A stretch of 64,000 bases of DNA from contig OZ218954.1 of assembly GCA_965112735.1 (NCBI GenBank), positions 4,030,001-4,094,000 on the forward strand, read 5' to 3'. This stretch comes from Phaeosaccion multiseriatum (taxonomy: Eukaryota; Ochrophyta, other classes). The translations under genes and the position numbers were made by a program. Of the stretch, positions 20,988 to 33,589 are shown piece after piece. Every line of letters starts with the position of its first letter. Positions within the stretch are counted from its first letter, which is position 1. The notes beneath the pieces were generated by a model, which searched no databases, was not told where the DNA came from, and was given only the letters and a program-made list of their open reading frames with translations.

Positions 20988-22317
20988 CAGTCAGTGTCGG
21001 CAAGTCTGTCAGTCAAGCGGGCAGTGGTCTTAGATTAGAGGGAAGTTTTGGACGGCTTTAATTAAACCATCATTTCGTATGTGCGTACTTAACTCACCAT
21101 CGGTAGCCCTAGGGGGCAGCACCAGCGGCCTCGAACTCGGTCCTCGCCATGCCCTCTCCTTTCTTTGTAACAAGCTATGTATAAACGGGAGAGTGATACA
21201 GCTATGAGAGCGGTGTCAATCTCCTTCCTTTCGTATGAGAACTATACTAAGCTAAGGCCTCTCCCCTCTCTACCTAGTGTGTGTGTGTGCGTGTGTGTAT
21301 GTTTGCGTACCACGTGTGTATGTGTGTGTGCGTGTGCGTGTGCGTGCATGGTACCGCCGGTTGCAGCTCGAGCAGCCTTGCCATAGATAGCGTTGTAAAT
21401 CGCATCCTCGCCAAGGAGAGCATGTAAAGAGTACCAAATCGGCGCATGGTCATGAGGTAGAGCCTCGCGTTGTATCTGGCCCATATCTATCGTCATACCC
21501 TCTCTTCCCCCTCGATCGAGGGTCAGGATGACGACGAAAAGGGGCCCTTCACACTTGTAAATTCTCTCCCTCACTCTGTAGCTCCTGAAAGGACACTTCG
21601 AGTTGCCCAGCACTCAGCAGACTATGTATCCCTCAAGTCTTCTCAAGGGTTTCATATCTCGTGGTCTGCTGGTCGCACACGCTCCTCCCTCTCCTCACCA
21701 TTTTTGAGGTGAACACTGCTGCCATTAGTGTTTCCATCTCGCCTCACCCCTTCTGCTCCACAGCACCTGCAATCGCACTCTTAGCTGCTCAACGTCGACT
21801 TCCATATGTGGGTCGCAGTCTGCTCAAAGCCATTCCTCCCTCATGGGCTCTTGCTCGCACACGCTCTTCCCCCACTCCCCCCTTGTTTGAGGCCCAAATT
21901 CCCGCCAAAGCAACGGACATTTCAGCTCCACATGTTAGCCCGCTATCTCCTAAGACCGCGCTCCCAGCTTCACATCGGCTATTTGACTACATAATCCGTA
22001 TTCAGCCCGAAGATAATCACCTCTTGTGTGAGCTACGCCTCTCTCTTTCTCCCTTGTTAAGGGGCAAAGATCTCGTCAACATAGCAGCACATTTCACCTC
22101 CTAAATCGCTCTATACAGACGCAACAATCAGACTTTAAGCTGCTCAACATCTATAATGCTGTCTTTGCCTCAGATCTCCCGAAGCGCTTCGCCTGTGGTG
22201 CTCTGTAGCGTGCGTAATACCTCTTTTCCTGAGCCCACTCGAATTTTGGTTCTACTGATTTTCTACTGACATTTATTGGGGTTAATTGACATACAAGGGG
22301 GGGGGTTATTTATTGAC
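20988..22317. other. Intergenic, no gene recognised
   Basis: The first part is the 3' flank of the kinase gene. A (GT)n run lies at about 21275-21345. On the minus strand 21360-21612 is open and not low-complexity (e.g. HAPIWYSLHALLGEDAIYNA), bounded on the left by the (GT)n run. It could be a gene fragment, but no family is recognised and no start is seen. The stretch 21650-22110 contains diverged direct repeats (two copies of TCGCACACGCTC followed by pyrimidines, and AGCTGCTCAAC twice). Confidence 0.4.
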
Positions 22318-22719
22318 TTACTGTGATTTCGCGGTTGAGTGGCACTTTTTACGCCCAATTACGCCCCATTAATTTTTTTTTACGCCAAATGACGACTTTT
22401 TTTACGACGTTTGACGACGTTTGACGACGCTTTAGCCCCCTATTTGACGCCCTTTTACGCCCTTTTACGCCCTTTTACGCCCTCTTCCGTGATTTTTTTT
22501 TACGTGATTTTTTTTTGCCGAAATTAAGGCGAATTAAGATAAAAGGGCGTCAAAGAGCGTAAAAGGGCGTAAAAGGGCGTAAAAGGGCGTCAAATAGGGG
22601 GCTAAAGCGTCGTCAAACGTCGTCAAACGTCGTCAAAAAAGTCGTCATTTGGCGTAAAAAAAAATTAATGGGGCGTAATTGGGCGTAAAAAGTGCCACTC
22701 AACCGCGAAATCACAGTAA
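22318..22719. mobile_element. 402-bp fold-back / MITE-like element
   Basis: Nearly the whole segment is one inverted repeat. It begins TTACTGTGATTTCGCGGTTG and ends with the exact reverse complement. Arms of about 175 bp (22318-22494 and about 22545-22719) flank an A/T-rich loop. Inside each arm are tandem TTTGACGACG units and CCTTTTACGCC units. No open frame, and no clear target-site duplication in the immediate flanks. This is a non-autonomous inverted-repeat element; the superfamily cannot be named from sequence alone. Confidence 0.85.
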
Positions 22720-24432
22720 CCGGAGGATTTATTTCTTCTCCCTTCCCCCTCTCCTGACCCAAGGGGGAGTAACAGCCCCCCCCGCTGGCCCCAGGCACAC
22801 ACACCCACACACACCCACACACACACACACCCTCAGCCTTCCCCGGGGGGCACGTCCTTAACCCTGACGAGGCCCTGCAAGGGGCGGGGCCTCCACTTCC
22901 TTGGCCTTCCCCCCCCCCCCAGGGGGGGGGGAGCTGCACTTTGAAGGCAGCGTTGATTTGAGGAGGTGGTCGGAAAGACAGCATCCTTTGTGTGTAGCAG
23001 GAGCGACTGGTGGAGTGAGTGAGTGCGTGTGTGAGTGAGGGAGTAAGTTCGACGGGGGGGGGGTTGTTGGGGCGTGCTATCCGCCAGCCGGCGCGCTATC
23101 CGCTATCGGCCGGCGCCAGCCGGCACGCTATCCGCTATCGGCCGCGGCCGATAGCGCGCTATCGAGAATGTGGGCGATAGTGTGTCAGGGGTCGAAGTAA
23201 GTGGGTGGGTGAGTGAGTGAGTGACTGAGCGAGTGGCTGAGTGACTGAGTGACTGGTGACTGAGTGACTGAGTATAATTGAGTGACTGAGTGAGAGAGTG
23301 AGCGAGTATGTGAGTGAGTGGGTGGGTGGGTGGGTGAGTGGGTGCGTGCGTAACTGAGTGAGTGAGCATGTGACGAAGGTAGAGTAAGGACAAGGAGGAG
23401 CGCCAGGACGCGCTAACACAGCTGTTGACAGGTGCCTTGTTGGACTTGCAAGAAGGACCACGACCGACGCGCTGTGTGAAGTGACGAGACAGCAAACCAA
23501 TGAGCTATTCTTATTATTGTGCAAATTGTTCCAAAGCCTGGCTTCAACGCACACGTAAGGTACTACTTCGAAGTACTACGTAAGATACTGCTCCGCCAGC
23601 CTCGCCCCGGCCCTTCCCTCCAGCAGCACGCCAAGAGATGACGCAGGACAATGGCAGAGGAGAAAGAGGGGTAGAAACATGGCCCCCGTCTTACAGCGAG
23701 CCGCACCCCTCACCTCCCCTCCTCAGACGCGGTCGTTCTCACATGTTGGCCGTCCAAATTCCCCTCGGTGAGGGCGGACAGAAACCCTCACTGGGTCGAC
23801 CGCCGAGTGTCACGACCCCCTTCCCTCGGGCGCTGTACAAACAGCTGCTGCTGCTGCTGCTGCTGCCTCTCTGCTGTGCCCACCCGTAGTACTACAACCA
23901 AAATCACACTTGCGGTGTGCGTAGAATCAATCGCTTCCGCCTCGCCCTCCCCCCTCTCCCTCCCCTCCCCCCCGCCTCGCTCCCATTCTTCTCTCCTCTT
24001 CTCCCGCTGCCTCTCCTTCGGCCGGGTAGGGGGGCAACCCCTCCCGCGCTCCTCTCCTCTCATGCTGCCGCAGCTGCTCCGATTCCGGTCCAATTCCCTC
24101 CGATTCCGTTCCGCTGCCGCACTGCTCCGTTTTTCTAATCGTGCACTCCCTCCTCCTCCTCCTCCTCCTCCTCGCACTCCTCCTCGCACTCCTCACAGCA
24201 AGGCCAGTGGTAGGCCTGCGAGCTCACAGGCCCTACCCCTCTCCCCTGTCAGGCAGAAGAGCCGAGCAGCAGCACTGTGTTCATCAACTGCTGCTGCTCC
24301 TACTGCTTCTGCTGCTGCTGTACCACCAACTGTTGAGGCAGCCGCCCAGTCTCTCCCCCTCCTCCGTCTCGCGCTATTCCCACTCCGCCCTCCACCCCTC
24401 ATCCACCCAGAGGCCGCCGCCGCAGCAGCAGC
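22720..24432. repeat. Intergenic with palindrome cluster and (GAGT)n array
   Basis: No gene supported. 23075-23185 is a cluster of overlapping palindromes built from GCTATCCGCTATCGGCCG and its complement CGGCCGATAGCGC. 23195-23375 is a (GAGT)n/(GACT)n array. Pyrimidine-rich sequence and (CTC)n/(CTG)n runs follow at about 23840-24340. The right end is the 3' flank of SAR1. Confidence 0.6.
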
Positions 24433-26708
24433 TCAGATGAACTGCGCGAGCCACTTGAAGCCGTCTGCGTACCCCATTCGTTTAACGACAGAGCACATGT
24501 ACAGCTCAATGGGTCGCACGCCCGTGTCGTTGGGCTTTGCGTCCTTGCCGTATGTGTCTGGAGAGAGAGAGAGAAGAGAGAGAGAGAGATGGGGTGAGAA
24601 CGGGACCCATTGACTGGCCTGGCTGACTTGACTCGCTGACTGACTGGCTTATTGACTGGCTGACTGACAGTGTCGCCTCAGGAGCTGATTCAAGGTCACG
24701 GCAACAAGCCTCCCCTAACGTGTGGTACGACGGTGCGTGTCGTCATGCTGTATCATCCCCCTCCAGCCGCCCTCCCAACCCCACCCCCCAAGTCCACTCA
24801 CCAAACAGCCCCAGGGCATACCGCAGGTCCTCCTCGCTGACTGCCCTGTTCATGTCAATCTTGTTGCCCAGCACAAGGAAGGGAACGTTGTTGAGCGACT
24901 CATCCGTGAGGAGAGCGTCGAGCTCTCTTTTCGCCTCGGGGAAGCGCTCGGGGTCCCATGCATCTACAAGGAACACCACTCCATCCACTTAGGAGGGGGT
25001 AGCGCAATAGCGGGGGGTGGGGTGGGGTGGGGAGAGTGGGGAGTGAGTGAGTGAGGAGGGGGGTGTGCTTAGCGAGTGAGTGAGCAGAGTGAGGGAGAGG
25101 TTTGTTTCAGAGATAAGATTATGAAAAGATGTTGCTGAGGATACTAATGATGACGACGACGACGATGATGATGATGGTGGTGATGATGATGATGATGATG
25201 ATGGTAGGGGTTAAAGGTAAGGCGGCGGGTGAGGGGGGCAAAAGCGGACGAGGAAAGGATGAACACGAAAGGTACCCCTCTCGACGTTTCGTCTCTGCTA
25301 TACTCTCTGCTGCACTCTACGCGTGCATGCAGAAGGGACTCAGCAGCACAGAGGGCAAACATCGGAAACATTCTGTCTCCTTCACATTCTCTGCACGCTG
25401 GCGAATGGGACATATAACTCTCTGTCACCGTCCCACTCACCGTCTCATTCACTCACGCACTCACTCACTCACTCACTCAACCCTTCTCATTCTCTCTGAT
25501 TCATCCACTCCCCCCCTCTTTCCCTGCCTCACCTGTCGTAAAGTAATCTTTCCAGAGTTTCCGCGCCGTTTCATGCCCGCCCAGGTCGAACGTCTTGAAG
25601 CGAACCTGCCAGCAGGGCGGACCAGTTGGAGGCATACAGGTTTAGTCACATCACATCAGAAGAGTTGGCGGAACCACAGCAGAGTGGAACATACTGACTA
25701 CCCCTGCTATATCATCAACTGCCGACCCACTCACCTTGCCTACGATGAGTTCGTCTTGGTTGGGGTGCAGGGTGGGCTGATGCACCTGCACACGGTTCTC
25801 CTTTAGCATGTGCAGCAAAGTGGTCTTGCCGGCATTGTCCAGCCCCAAGAACAGGATCTTCCCGCTCTTGTAGTAGAAGCCTATTGCACATGCATGAATA
25901 GCAGAAAGAAGGAAGTAGAAGAGAAGGAGCAGGAGGAGGAGGAGGAGGCAGCAGAAGAGAGGGTGTCAGCAGCAGTAGCAGCAGTAGCTGCAGCAACAGT
26001 AGTAGCAGCAGCGGTGCCGGCACTATTCACTCTTCCGTTCGTCACAGAGCACACACACAGACTCGTCAAAGCTCTTCTCGTGAGGTTTCCCCGCCCCCTT
26101 TCCACACACGCACACACACACACACACTCCCTGCACGCCCCCACCCCCATCTCTCTCAGCGCTTTGCTCCTTTCCTCCTCTGCAAAGACCCCCCTTCTCT
26201 CTCTCGACTCTGCACTTTTAAGCCTGGCCATCCTACCGGGTGGCCAACACGGGCGGAAACGCCCCCCCCCGAATGAAAAGTGTTCTGTCCAATGCCATGA
26301 CCGATAGGGTGGGGGGCCCTTCTCTCCTCTGCCATCTTCGATAAGCAGCAACAATAGCGGATGCTCTGCCATGCCGATCGATCGCACTTGTTGCACACAC
26401 AGGTTCTACTACTAATTTGCCCTCCCGCCACGCGACTTTGGGCATCCACGGAAGGCTTCTCTCACTCCGACAGCACCAACAGCGGGACCGTAAGCTGCCC
26501 TGATAGTGATATAAAGCTCTTCGTACCATCCACCCCGCTGCTATGACTACTCCTGTTCCTGCTGCGTTGCTGGGCTTTGGGCTTTCCCGGGGCTTCCAGG
26601 TCATGCCTTCGAGGGAAGGAACACCGGGAGGAAGGATACGACAGTCAGTGGATTGCTTCACTCACCTAGCGACGCCAACACGTTGTAGAACCAATCTACG
26701 AAGAACAT
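24433..26708 (-). CDS. SAR1: SAR1 small GTPase (COPII coat assembly)
   Basis: Five exons in phase: 26708-26666, 25880-25735, 25605-25533, 24987-24802, 24557-24433; 190 residues, the family's normal length. The N-terminus [15 protein letters not shown] is the amphipathic helix that inserts into the ER membrane. GTP-binding motifs: GLDNAGKT (G1), [12 protein letters not shown] (G3), NKID (G4), and [17 protein letters not shown] near the end. SAR1 recruits Sec23/24 and Sec13/31 to make ER-to-Golgi vesicles. Introns are 61-785 bp; the first (26665-25881) is longest and includes a (CAG)n-like stretch. Identification is very secure. Confidence 0.97.
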
Positions 26709-27068
26709 GGCTGCTGTCCTCTTCCTGCTGCTGCTGTTGCTGCTGCTATAGTGCTTTTCTGGACACTAACGCGGTCCGCTATCGTTCCTCCCTCCCACAC
26801 AAAAATTCGCTGCTGTTTAAGAGTTCGCCTCCCTCAATCCCTCCCCCGCCGCTGCACCCCCTGCAGAAGTGTCAGACAAAGCGTCTCGTTGGTAAGCCCT
26901 TCCGCTGACAGCTCCTCTATAATAGCTGGTTTCCTTGTCAAATTTATTCTCACGTCGACGACCTAACCCCCAGCATTCCCCGGGGTGGATGTCTCATGCT
27001 GACTTACTTTTGTTTGACAAAGAAGGTGCTTACTAATGTGTCAGGTACATTTGGCTGACCTACATGTA
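26709..27068. promoter_or_regulatory. SAR1 upstream region / FRA10AC1 3' flank
   Basis: 360 bp between the SAR1 start and the stop of the next minus-strand gene. No gene seen. A short (CTG)n run sits at about 26727-26745. Confidence 0.4.
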
Positions 27069-27452
27069 TCAAGGCAGTAGCTCCCGGAGCATTCTCTTCT
27101 CCTCCTTGTCCTCTTCTCCTCCCTCAGCTACTGCTCTTCTCTCCGGCCCCCGTGTGTGCAGTGGCACCCCCCACCGAGACTTCCGCCCGCCCTCCCTACC
27201 CGAAGATGACACGGGTCCTGGCTGGTACCCCCCCCCCGAGCGTGCCCCAGCCTCTGAGGCCCCTGCTTGGAGCGGTCCTTTCTCACTCGAGGGCGACATA
27301 CCGAGGGCTCTTCGCACCAAGTCATGTCCTCCCCCTCCCCCACCTCCTTCTCCCCCCCCTCCTCCTGCTCCTGTTCCTACTCCTCCTCTTGCTGCTGCTC
27401 CTCCTCCTCCTCCTCCTCCTCCTCCTCCTCCTCCTCCTCCTCCTCCTCCTCT

Positions 27453-27486
<34 letters not shown>

Positions 27487-29018
27487 GCTGCTGCTGTTGA
27501 TGCTCGCTCATGGATGGCACCCCCCCCGGCATCATTCTTCCTCTCAACCCTTGGTCGCTTCTTGCCCCCTGTGGAAAGAGCGCCCTCCTCCCCACCCGGG
27601 GGGGGGGCTCTACGACTGCTATCACCACTACTACTACTGCTACTACTGCTACTACTACTACTGCTTCTACTGTCGCTACTCGCACTTCTCCTTCTTCTTC
27701 GCTTCCTGTCCGCCTTCCTCCTGCTGCTTGTCCTCCCTCGCCCCCGCCCCTCTTGCTCCTGTCTCTGCCCCTCCTCCTCCTCCTCTCTTCTCCGTTGCCT
27801 CCTCATCTTCATTTGTCCCAAGTACGCATCGACCTTCTTCTGATGCAGCTTTGGCGCGCAGTTCCCACAAACTCGTACTTTAACAAGCTCGCTCTTGACC
27901 TCTCCCTCCTCCTGGTACCTGCACACAGCCACAGAGAGGGGCACATCACACACACACACACACATACGCTTGGCGTGAGCACAGCACGGAATTGCGTCCA
28001 CTCGTACACTCACTCACTGAAGGAAGGAAGGAAGGAGGGCAGGAAGGAAGACAGGAAGGAAGAAGGAAGGAAGGAAGGAAGGAAGGAAGGAAGGAAGAGC
28101 ATAGTATTGCTGTCGTTGCGACCTAACTCTACGCCAACACCACGCCTGAGCCTGACAAGCCTAATCAGACAACACAGGCTACCTTAAGGTAGGCCTATGG
28201 TAGGCATATGATAGGCCTACGATAGGCTGGATTGGAGACTGAACCTTAATGACACTGCTCGGAAACAGCACCGCACCGCACCTGAAGTTGAGCTCGTAGC
28301 TATGCAGGTTGAGCCTCTCGGAGCAGGCCTTGTTCCCACACTCGTACTGGCCCTACAACGGCACCAAGCGGCATTCACCACACACGAAATGGGGCAAGCA
28401 TGGACAGTCAGCAGAGCAGAGCAGCCACAACAAGAGGAGGAGGAGCAAGAGGAGGAGGAGGAAGTAAGATCTGGGCCTCCTATCTATCAATCAAGACACT
28501 ATACATTCTGTGATCGGTCACTCCACTCCTAAATCCGCCTCTCAACACGCAGTCCCCCCCCCGCCCAAACGCACCTTCCCCGAGATAACCTCCTTCTCCG
28601 TCCTCCAGCGCAGCCCCACCTTCCCCTCTCTGTAGCGAGAGAGGTCTGCAAGGGCATACTCCTTGAACAGCCGGCTGTAGTACCTGAGGGCGAGGGGGAG
28701 GGTTGGGTGTGGCAGGGGTGGGAGGCTAAAGACATGGATGGTCGTGTCGTATTGGTGCTGACTCCTCTGTCTCATGTGCCTGTCTCGCTCTCTCGCTCTC
28801 TCTCCCTCCCTCTCTCAGACCTCCCTCTCTCTCTCTCTCTCTATCTATCTCTCTCTCCCTCCATCCTTCTTTGTGTATACACCTACTCACTCCTCACCTG
28901 TTGGCTAGTCTCCTCTCCCAGTCTCCCGAGGCGTGGTCCTGCTGCTCGTCCCGCACAAACTGAGAGAGAGAAAATGTGTGACAGGCAGGAGGGAGAGAGA
29001 GCGGGAGAGACAGAGATA

Positions 29019-29060
<42 letters not shown>

Positions 29061-29448
29061 CAGAAACGGGAGTGAGAGGCAAGAGAGGGAGACGGTGGTG
29101 TGTGTGAGAGAGGGTTAGAGAGGGATGAGGGGCAAGAGAGAGAGACAGAGGTGCGACAGGCAGGCGCGATATGAGACAGAGGCGCACGCACTAAGGGAGG
29201 TGATTACAATCTGTACAGAGAGTTACTCTGGGGCGAACCTGATGTCTCCGTCGGAGCACATCCAGGTCAGTCTCCGGTGGGGGGAGAGGAGCCTTTCCAG
29301 CCCTGAAGGGAGAGGAAGGGAGGTATCAAGAGAAGGAAAGGAGAGAGAGATGGGAGAAGAAAGGTGGTGCCCCCTCCTTCCCTCTTCCCTTGCCTCTCTC
29401 TCTCTCTTACCTTCGAAGGAGAGCGAGGTGTCTATCGAAGCTCGACAT
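27069..29448 (-). CDS. FRA10AC1: FRA10AC1-family nuclear protein
   Basis: Six exons in phase: 29448-29411, 29302-29239, 28959-28898, 28683-28575, 28352-28282, 27918-27069; 397 residues. The family core is clear: FDRHLALL, ETDLDVLRRRHQFV, DWERRLANRYYSRLFKEYAL, ADLSRYREGKVGLRWRTEKE, VISGKGQYECGNKACSERLN and VRVCGNCAPKLHQKK; the two Cys pairs (CGNKAC and CGNC) would bind zinc. FRA10AC1 proteins are nuclear and associated with the late spliceosome. The C-terminal half is low-complexity (poly-Glu, Ser, poly-Ala, poly-Gly) encoded by CTC/CTG runs at 27370-27500, ending in a short conserved-looking acidic tail. The start at 29448 fits the human alignment, but a further upstream exon is possible. Confidence 0.9.
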
Positions 29449-29874
29449 CGTCCACTTCTTCCTCTTACCGGTGCTCAGGGCGTTCGATTAGGCTCGTGGA
29501 GCGCAGTTGAACGGTTTAGAGAGTGGAGAAAGAGGGGAGGGAGGAGGGAGCCCTTTATGGCCCATAAGACCCCAGATGATCCCCAGATTTCCCTCCACAG
29601 GAGGAGGGATCGAGGAGGAGGATGAAGCAGAAGGAGCTCGTTGGCTCTGGCTGCTGAGGAGGAAACACCTTTGCGTAAAGCAAGGCAGGAGAAGACTCTT
29701 TGCAGCCACGGAACCACCTCCCTCCTCCCAAAACGCAACAACTCTTTGTGACCTAACACCCCTTCGAGAGGAGAGGAAGCCGAGGGTTGAGGCCTGGGTT
29801 GAGGTGGGAGAGAGAGAAGTTCAAGAAGGCTTTTGCTGAGCTTCACGCGTCACCACTAGATTTTGCCAGTTCTG
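29449..29874. promoter_or_regulatory. Divergent promoter (FRA10AC1 / NOG1-like GTPase)
   Basis: 426 bp between two divergent start codons. No separate gene is supported. A plus-strand frame from 29787 (KFKKAFAELHASPLDFASSD) is open and overlaps the start of the GTPase in another phase, so a longer or alternative first exon cannot be excluded. Confidence 0.45.
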
Positions 29875-31397
29875 ATGAAGGCGACGATGACATTAGCATT
29901 ACTGCTGCTGTCTCACTCCCGGGTCGTAGCCAGAAGTCTCGTGGGTCCAGCAGCAGCAGCGGCAGCAGGGCGGGATGGGGGAGGAGAGGGCGTGGGTGGG
30001 CACAGGTCCATCAGCAGCAGCAGCAGTAGACGGCGCAGCAGCAGCGGTACGGGAACAACGAGTAGGTGTGGATGCTCTGCCTTTGTTGGGCCGCTGGGGA
30101 TGGGCGGCAAGGCGGCGGCTGGGACGGCAGGGCCTCGTCGAAGGGGCTCTGCTCGGGATAGTCGGCAGCACCAAGCACCGAGACGCCATGTAGAACGCGC
30201 CTGGTTCAGCAGTAGTAGAAGTAGCAGCAGTAGTAGTACTACTAGCAGTAGTGGTGGTGGTGGTGGTGGTATTGATCGCACCATCACCCGGAGGCAGAGG
30301 AGGAGAAACCTTCGGATGTCTACCTCTTCGTCCCTAGAAGGAGTAACAGCAGCAAGAGCCGCAAGGGCACCAGTAGCGGCAGCAGCAAGAGCACCAGCCA
30401 CTCTGGAGGACTCTGACAGAGAACAAGAGTGGTATGGTGAGGAGGAAGGCGACCAAGACGGAGAAGGCAAGGAAGAAGAGGTAGAAGAAGAGGAAGAGCT
30501 CCAACAGATCCTGGCGGAACAGGAGAAGGAGCAGGCACTACTCGACGCGGAGAAGCAGACAGCGGTGGAGAAGCGTATGAGCCGTCTGAACCGCAAGAGC
30601 CGCATGCGGCTGACCTCCACGGGGGGGCTCAAGGGTCTGCCTGTTGCTGCCCTGCCCGACGAGCTCCTGGCTCAGGCCCTGAGGAAGTCCAAGAAGGTAC
30701 AATGTGTTAGAGAGGGAAGGAGGGGGGAGAGGGAGAGAAAGAAGCGAGTGGTGGAGAGAGGGGGGGAAGAGTGGAGAGGAGGAGAGTGAGCGAGTGCGTG
30801 TATGTTGTATGTATGTGTGAATGTGTCTGTAGGCTCTCGCCTCCTTCCCACAAGCTCCCGCCCCCTCCCTCCCTCCTCCATCCGCCCCCCCCCCCCCCCA
30901 CTGCAGATTCGCCAGGACCCAGAGATGAGGAATGCGCGTGCCCGCTCCAAGAAGTGGGTGGCGCAGAGGATGGACGCTATGGCAACGGGGGTCAGTCAGC
31001 CCCTCAAGCACATTGTCAAGCAGTACGAGAAGCAGGTCGGTAGGGAGGGAGGGAGGGATGGGAGGGATGGGAGGGATGGGAGGATACAACGCAGGAGGGC
31101 TAAATCGATACCGAAGACTTGTCAGTGGTCACCAAGCTCGTTGCTCATCCATGCACCCCCCAGTCCCTCACTCAACCCCCCCCCCCCCTACGTACCACCA
31201 ACTGTGTCACCGTACAACCAACTGCCGTATCACCAACTGGTGCACATAGCTGCCCATCCTGCACCCCTTCGAGGCCACTCTGGCGGACCTCACTGTTCGC
31301 TCTCGCGAGAAGGTCGGGGCAAAGTCTCTGGGGCAGGTGCTCAATGACGTCAATGAGCTCAGGAAGGAGGCACTCGTCATCGGCAAGGGCAAGGCGC

Positions 31398-31436
<39 letters not shown>

Positions 31437-31485
31437 GGAGACCTTCATTGACAAGCGAAAGGTGCTCGTGAGTGTGTTGAGTGTG

Positions 31486-31523
<38 letters not shown>

Positions 31524-33348
31524 TGTATATGTGTGTTACCAATCTCCTCAACTGACTAACCGACCCCCCCCCCCCCCCCAGCTGGCAAAGCAGGCCCTGA
31601 AGAAGACGGAGGCCCTCGGTGTCATGGACGAGGGCTTCGCAGAGATGGAGGAGCTCTTCAGGGACAGTGGGTATGTCATTAACGATCTCATTGAGGTAAG
31701 CAAGTACGGGATCGGAAGACGGGCTCCTCTGCCTCTGTGTGCGTCTTAATGTCTGTCCGTCCTCCCACCCCCGTTCTCCTCTTCACTCTTCCTCCGGCTC
31801 TTCTCCTCCCCTCTATCTCCTCCCCCCTCTCCCCTCTTAACCCCATCCACTGCCACCCCCTTGCCCCCTTGACAGGTGCAGAAGGCCTTACGCGGCATCC
31901 CTATCGTGAAGCTTGACGTGCCCACCGTTGTGCTCGTGGGGGCGCCTAACGTGGGCAAGAGCACCATCGTTAGGGCCATCTCCTCAGGTAGGCACGTTGG
32001 TGATACAGTAGGAGGAAGCAACAAGTATTGCTCAGAAGATGAGTTCGAGGGGATGGTTCATGATCAGAGTAGCTGCAGAGAGAAGGATAGGGGTCGGAAG
32101 GGGAAGTTTGGATTTCGTTGCAATGGAAGGGCGGGAGACCAACCACCAACGAAGTCACCAGTCAGGCTCCACTCAGCTCACTCAGCCCACTAACCTCACT
32201 CACCTCACACCACCCCCCCCCTATGCTGTACGCCCGCCACACCCCCCACCCTCCCGCTGGGACGGATGAATCGAAACGCAACTCCCATATCTCTCTCCCA
32301 CCTCCCTCTTGCTGGTCTGCAGGCACTCCGGAGGTGAACAATTACCCCTTCACCACCCGCGGAATGTCCCTCGGACACATCGTGCACCCCGAGACAGGTG
32401 GGCGATGGCAGTGGATGGGACGCCCGAAGACAGGGATGGCAGTGGATGGAGGCACCAGAAGGGGGGGGTTGGCAGTGGATGAGGGAGGGTCCGACGGATC
32501 CTATTCGCTACTGGCCAGGCCTCCCCGACCACACTCGGTCACTCACGCACTCACTCTTCCTCACTCAAGTGACTTCCTCACCCCTTCACTTCACTCACTC
32601 TTTACTCACTCACTCATCGACTCAGGCTTGCGCTATCAGTGTATGGACACCCCCGGGGTGCTGCGCCGCCCCGACGCCGAGCGCAATGAGATGGAGGCCC
32701 TGACGCTCGCCTCCATGCAGCACCTCCCCACCGCAGTCATGTTCGTGCTCGACCTCACTGGCAGCAGCGGGGAGCAGGTGAGTTAGGTCCACGTACTTCC
32801 TCACGCACTCAAGCATGCATGAACACACGAACGAACGAGCGAGCGAGCGAACGCACGCACACACACACACACTGCCTCACTTACTCACTCACGCACACAC
32901 TGCCTCACTTACTCACTCACGCACACACTGCCTCACTTACTCACTCACGCACACACTGCCTCACTTACTCACTCACGTACACACTGCCTCACTTACTCAC
33001 TCACGCACACACTGCCTCACTTACTCACTCACGCACACATGCCCTCACTCACTCACTACCCATTTACCCCATCCCCACCCCACCCATATGCCCCTCTACC
33101 CCTACCCCCAGAGCTCTCTCCAGAAGCAGCTGGAGGTGCGTAACGAGCTCCGCAGCCGCTTCCCCCGGCGGCCCTGGGTGGACGTGGTGAGCAAGGCCGA
33201 CCTCCCCTTTGCGGCGGAGGCGGACGACATTCTTGCTCAGATGCCGGAGGGCTACGTCAGAGTGTCGGTGGAGGAGGGGACGGGCGTGGAGGAGCTGTCG
33301 GAGAGGGTGCTGGACATGCTTGATGTGTTGAAGGCGATCATCTTTGGC

Positions 33349-33400
<52 letters not shown>

Positions 33401-33471
33401 CGGGTTCCAGTGGTGGCGGTGGTGGTGGGGGTGGTGATAGTGATAGCAGCGCCAGCCACAGGCAGCAGTAG
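29875..33471 (+). CDS. NOG1/Obg-type GTPase with hydrophobic N-terminal leader (organelle-targeted?)
   Basis: Eight exons in phase: 29875-30696, 30907-31035, 31250-31399, 31582-31695, 31876-31987, 32323-32397, 32626-32777, 33112-33471; 637 residues. GTPase motifs: GAPNVGKSTIVRA (G1), NYPFTTRG (switch), DTPGVLRRPD (G3), SKAD in place of NKxD (G4). The preceding helical region (HPFEATLADLTVRSREK, KALRGIPIVKLDVPTVVLVG) matches NOG1, a ribosome-assembly GTPase, but the C-terminal NOG1 extension is absent, as in plant organellar NOG1-like proteins. The ATG at 29875 gives MKATMTLALLLLSHSRVVA, a plausible signal peptide, and a Ser/Arg-rich stretch with CSAFVGP follows. Plastid import is an inference. 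The C-terminus is poly-Ser encoded by a CAG/AGC repeat. Confidence 0.85.
32865..33055. repeat. 28-bp tandem repeat in GTPase intron 7
   Basis: About six to seven copies of a unit like CACTGCCTCACTTACTCACT followed by CACGCACA, within intron 7 (32778-33111). Frames through it are periodic and not coding. Confidence 0.85.
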
Positions 33472-33589
33472 AAAGGGGCAAGAGAGGACATCGAGTGTGC
33501 CTGCCCAGCTGTCCATAGGCTTGCCTACTTCGGCACCTACGAAAACAGAAAGGGGAAAGGGATGGTGCTGCGGGGTGATGAGTTGGGAA

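Noticed and set aside
21661-22104. 147-residue open frame on the plus strand
   Set aside because: Overlaps diverged direct repeats, has no recognisable domain, does not begin with ATG (GTG in the first codon) and has no splice support.
23768-24613. 281-residue Ser/Pro-rich frame (plus)
   Set aside because: Runs antisense through the last SAR1 exon and simple repeats; no domain, no ATG in the first codon.
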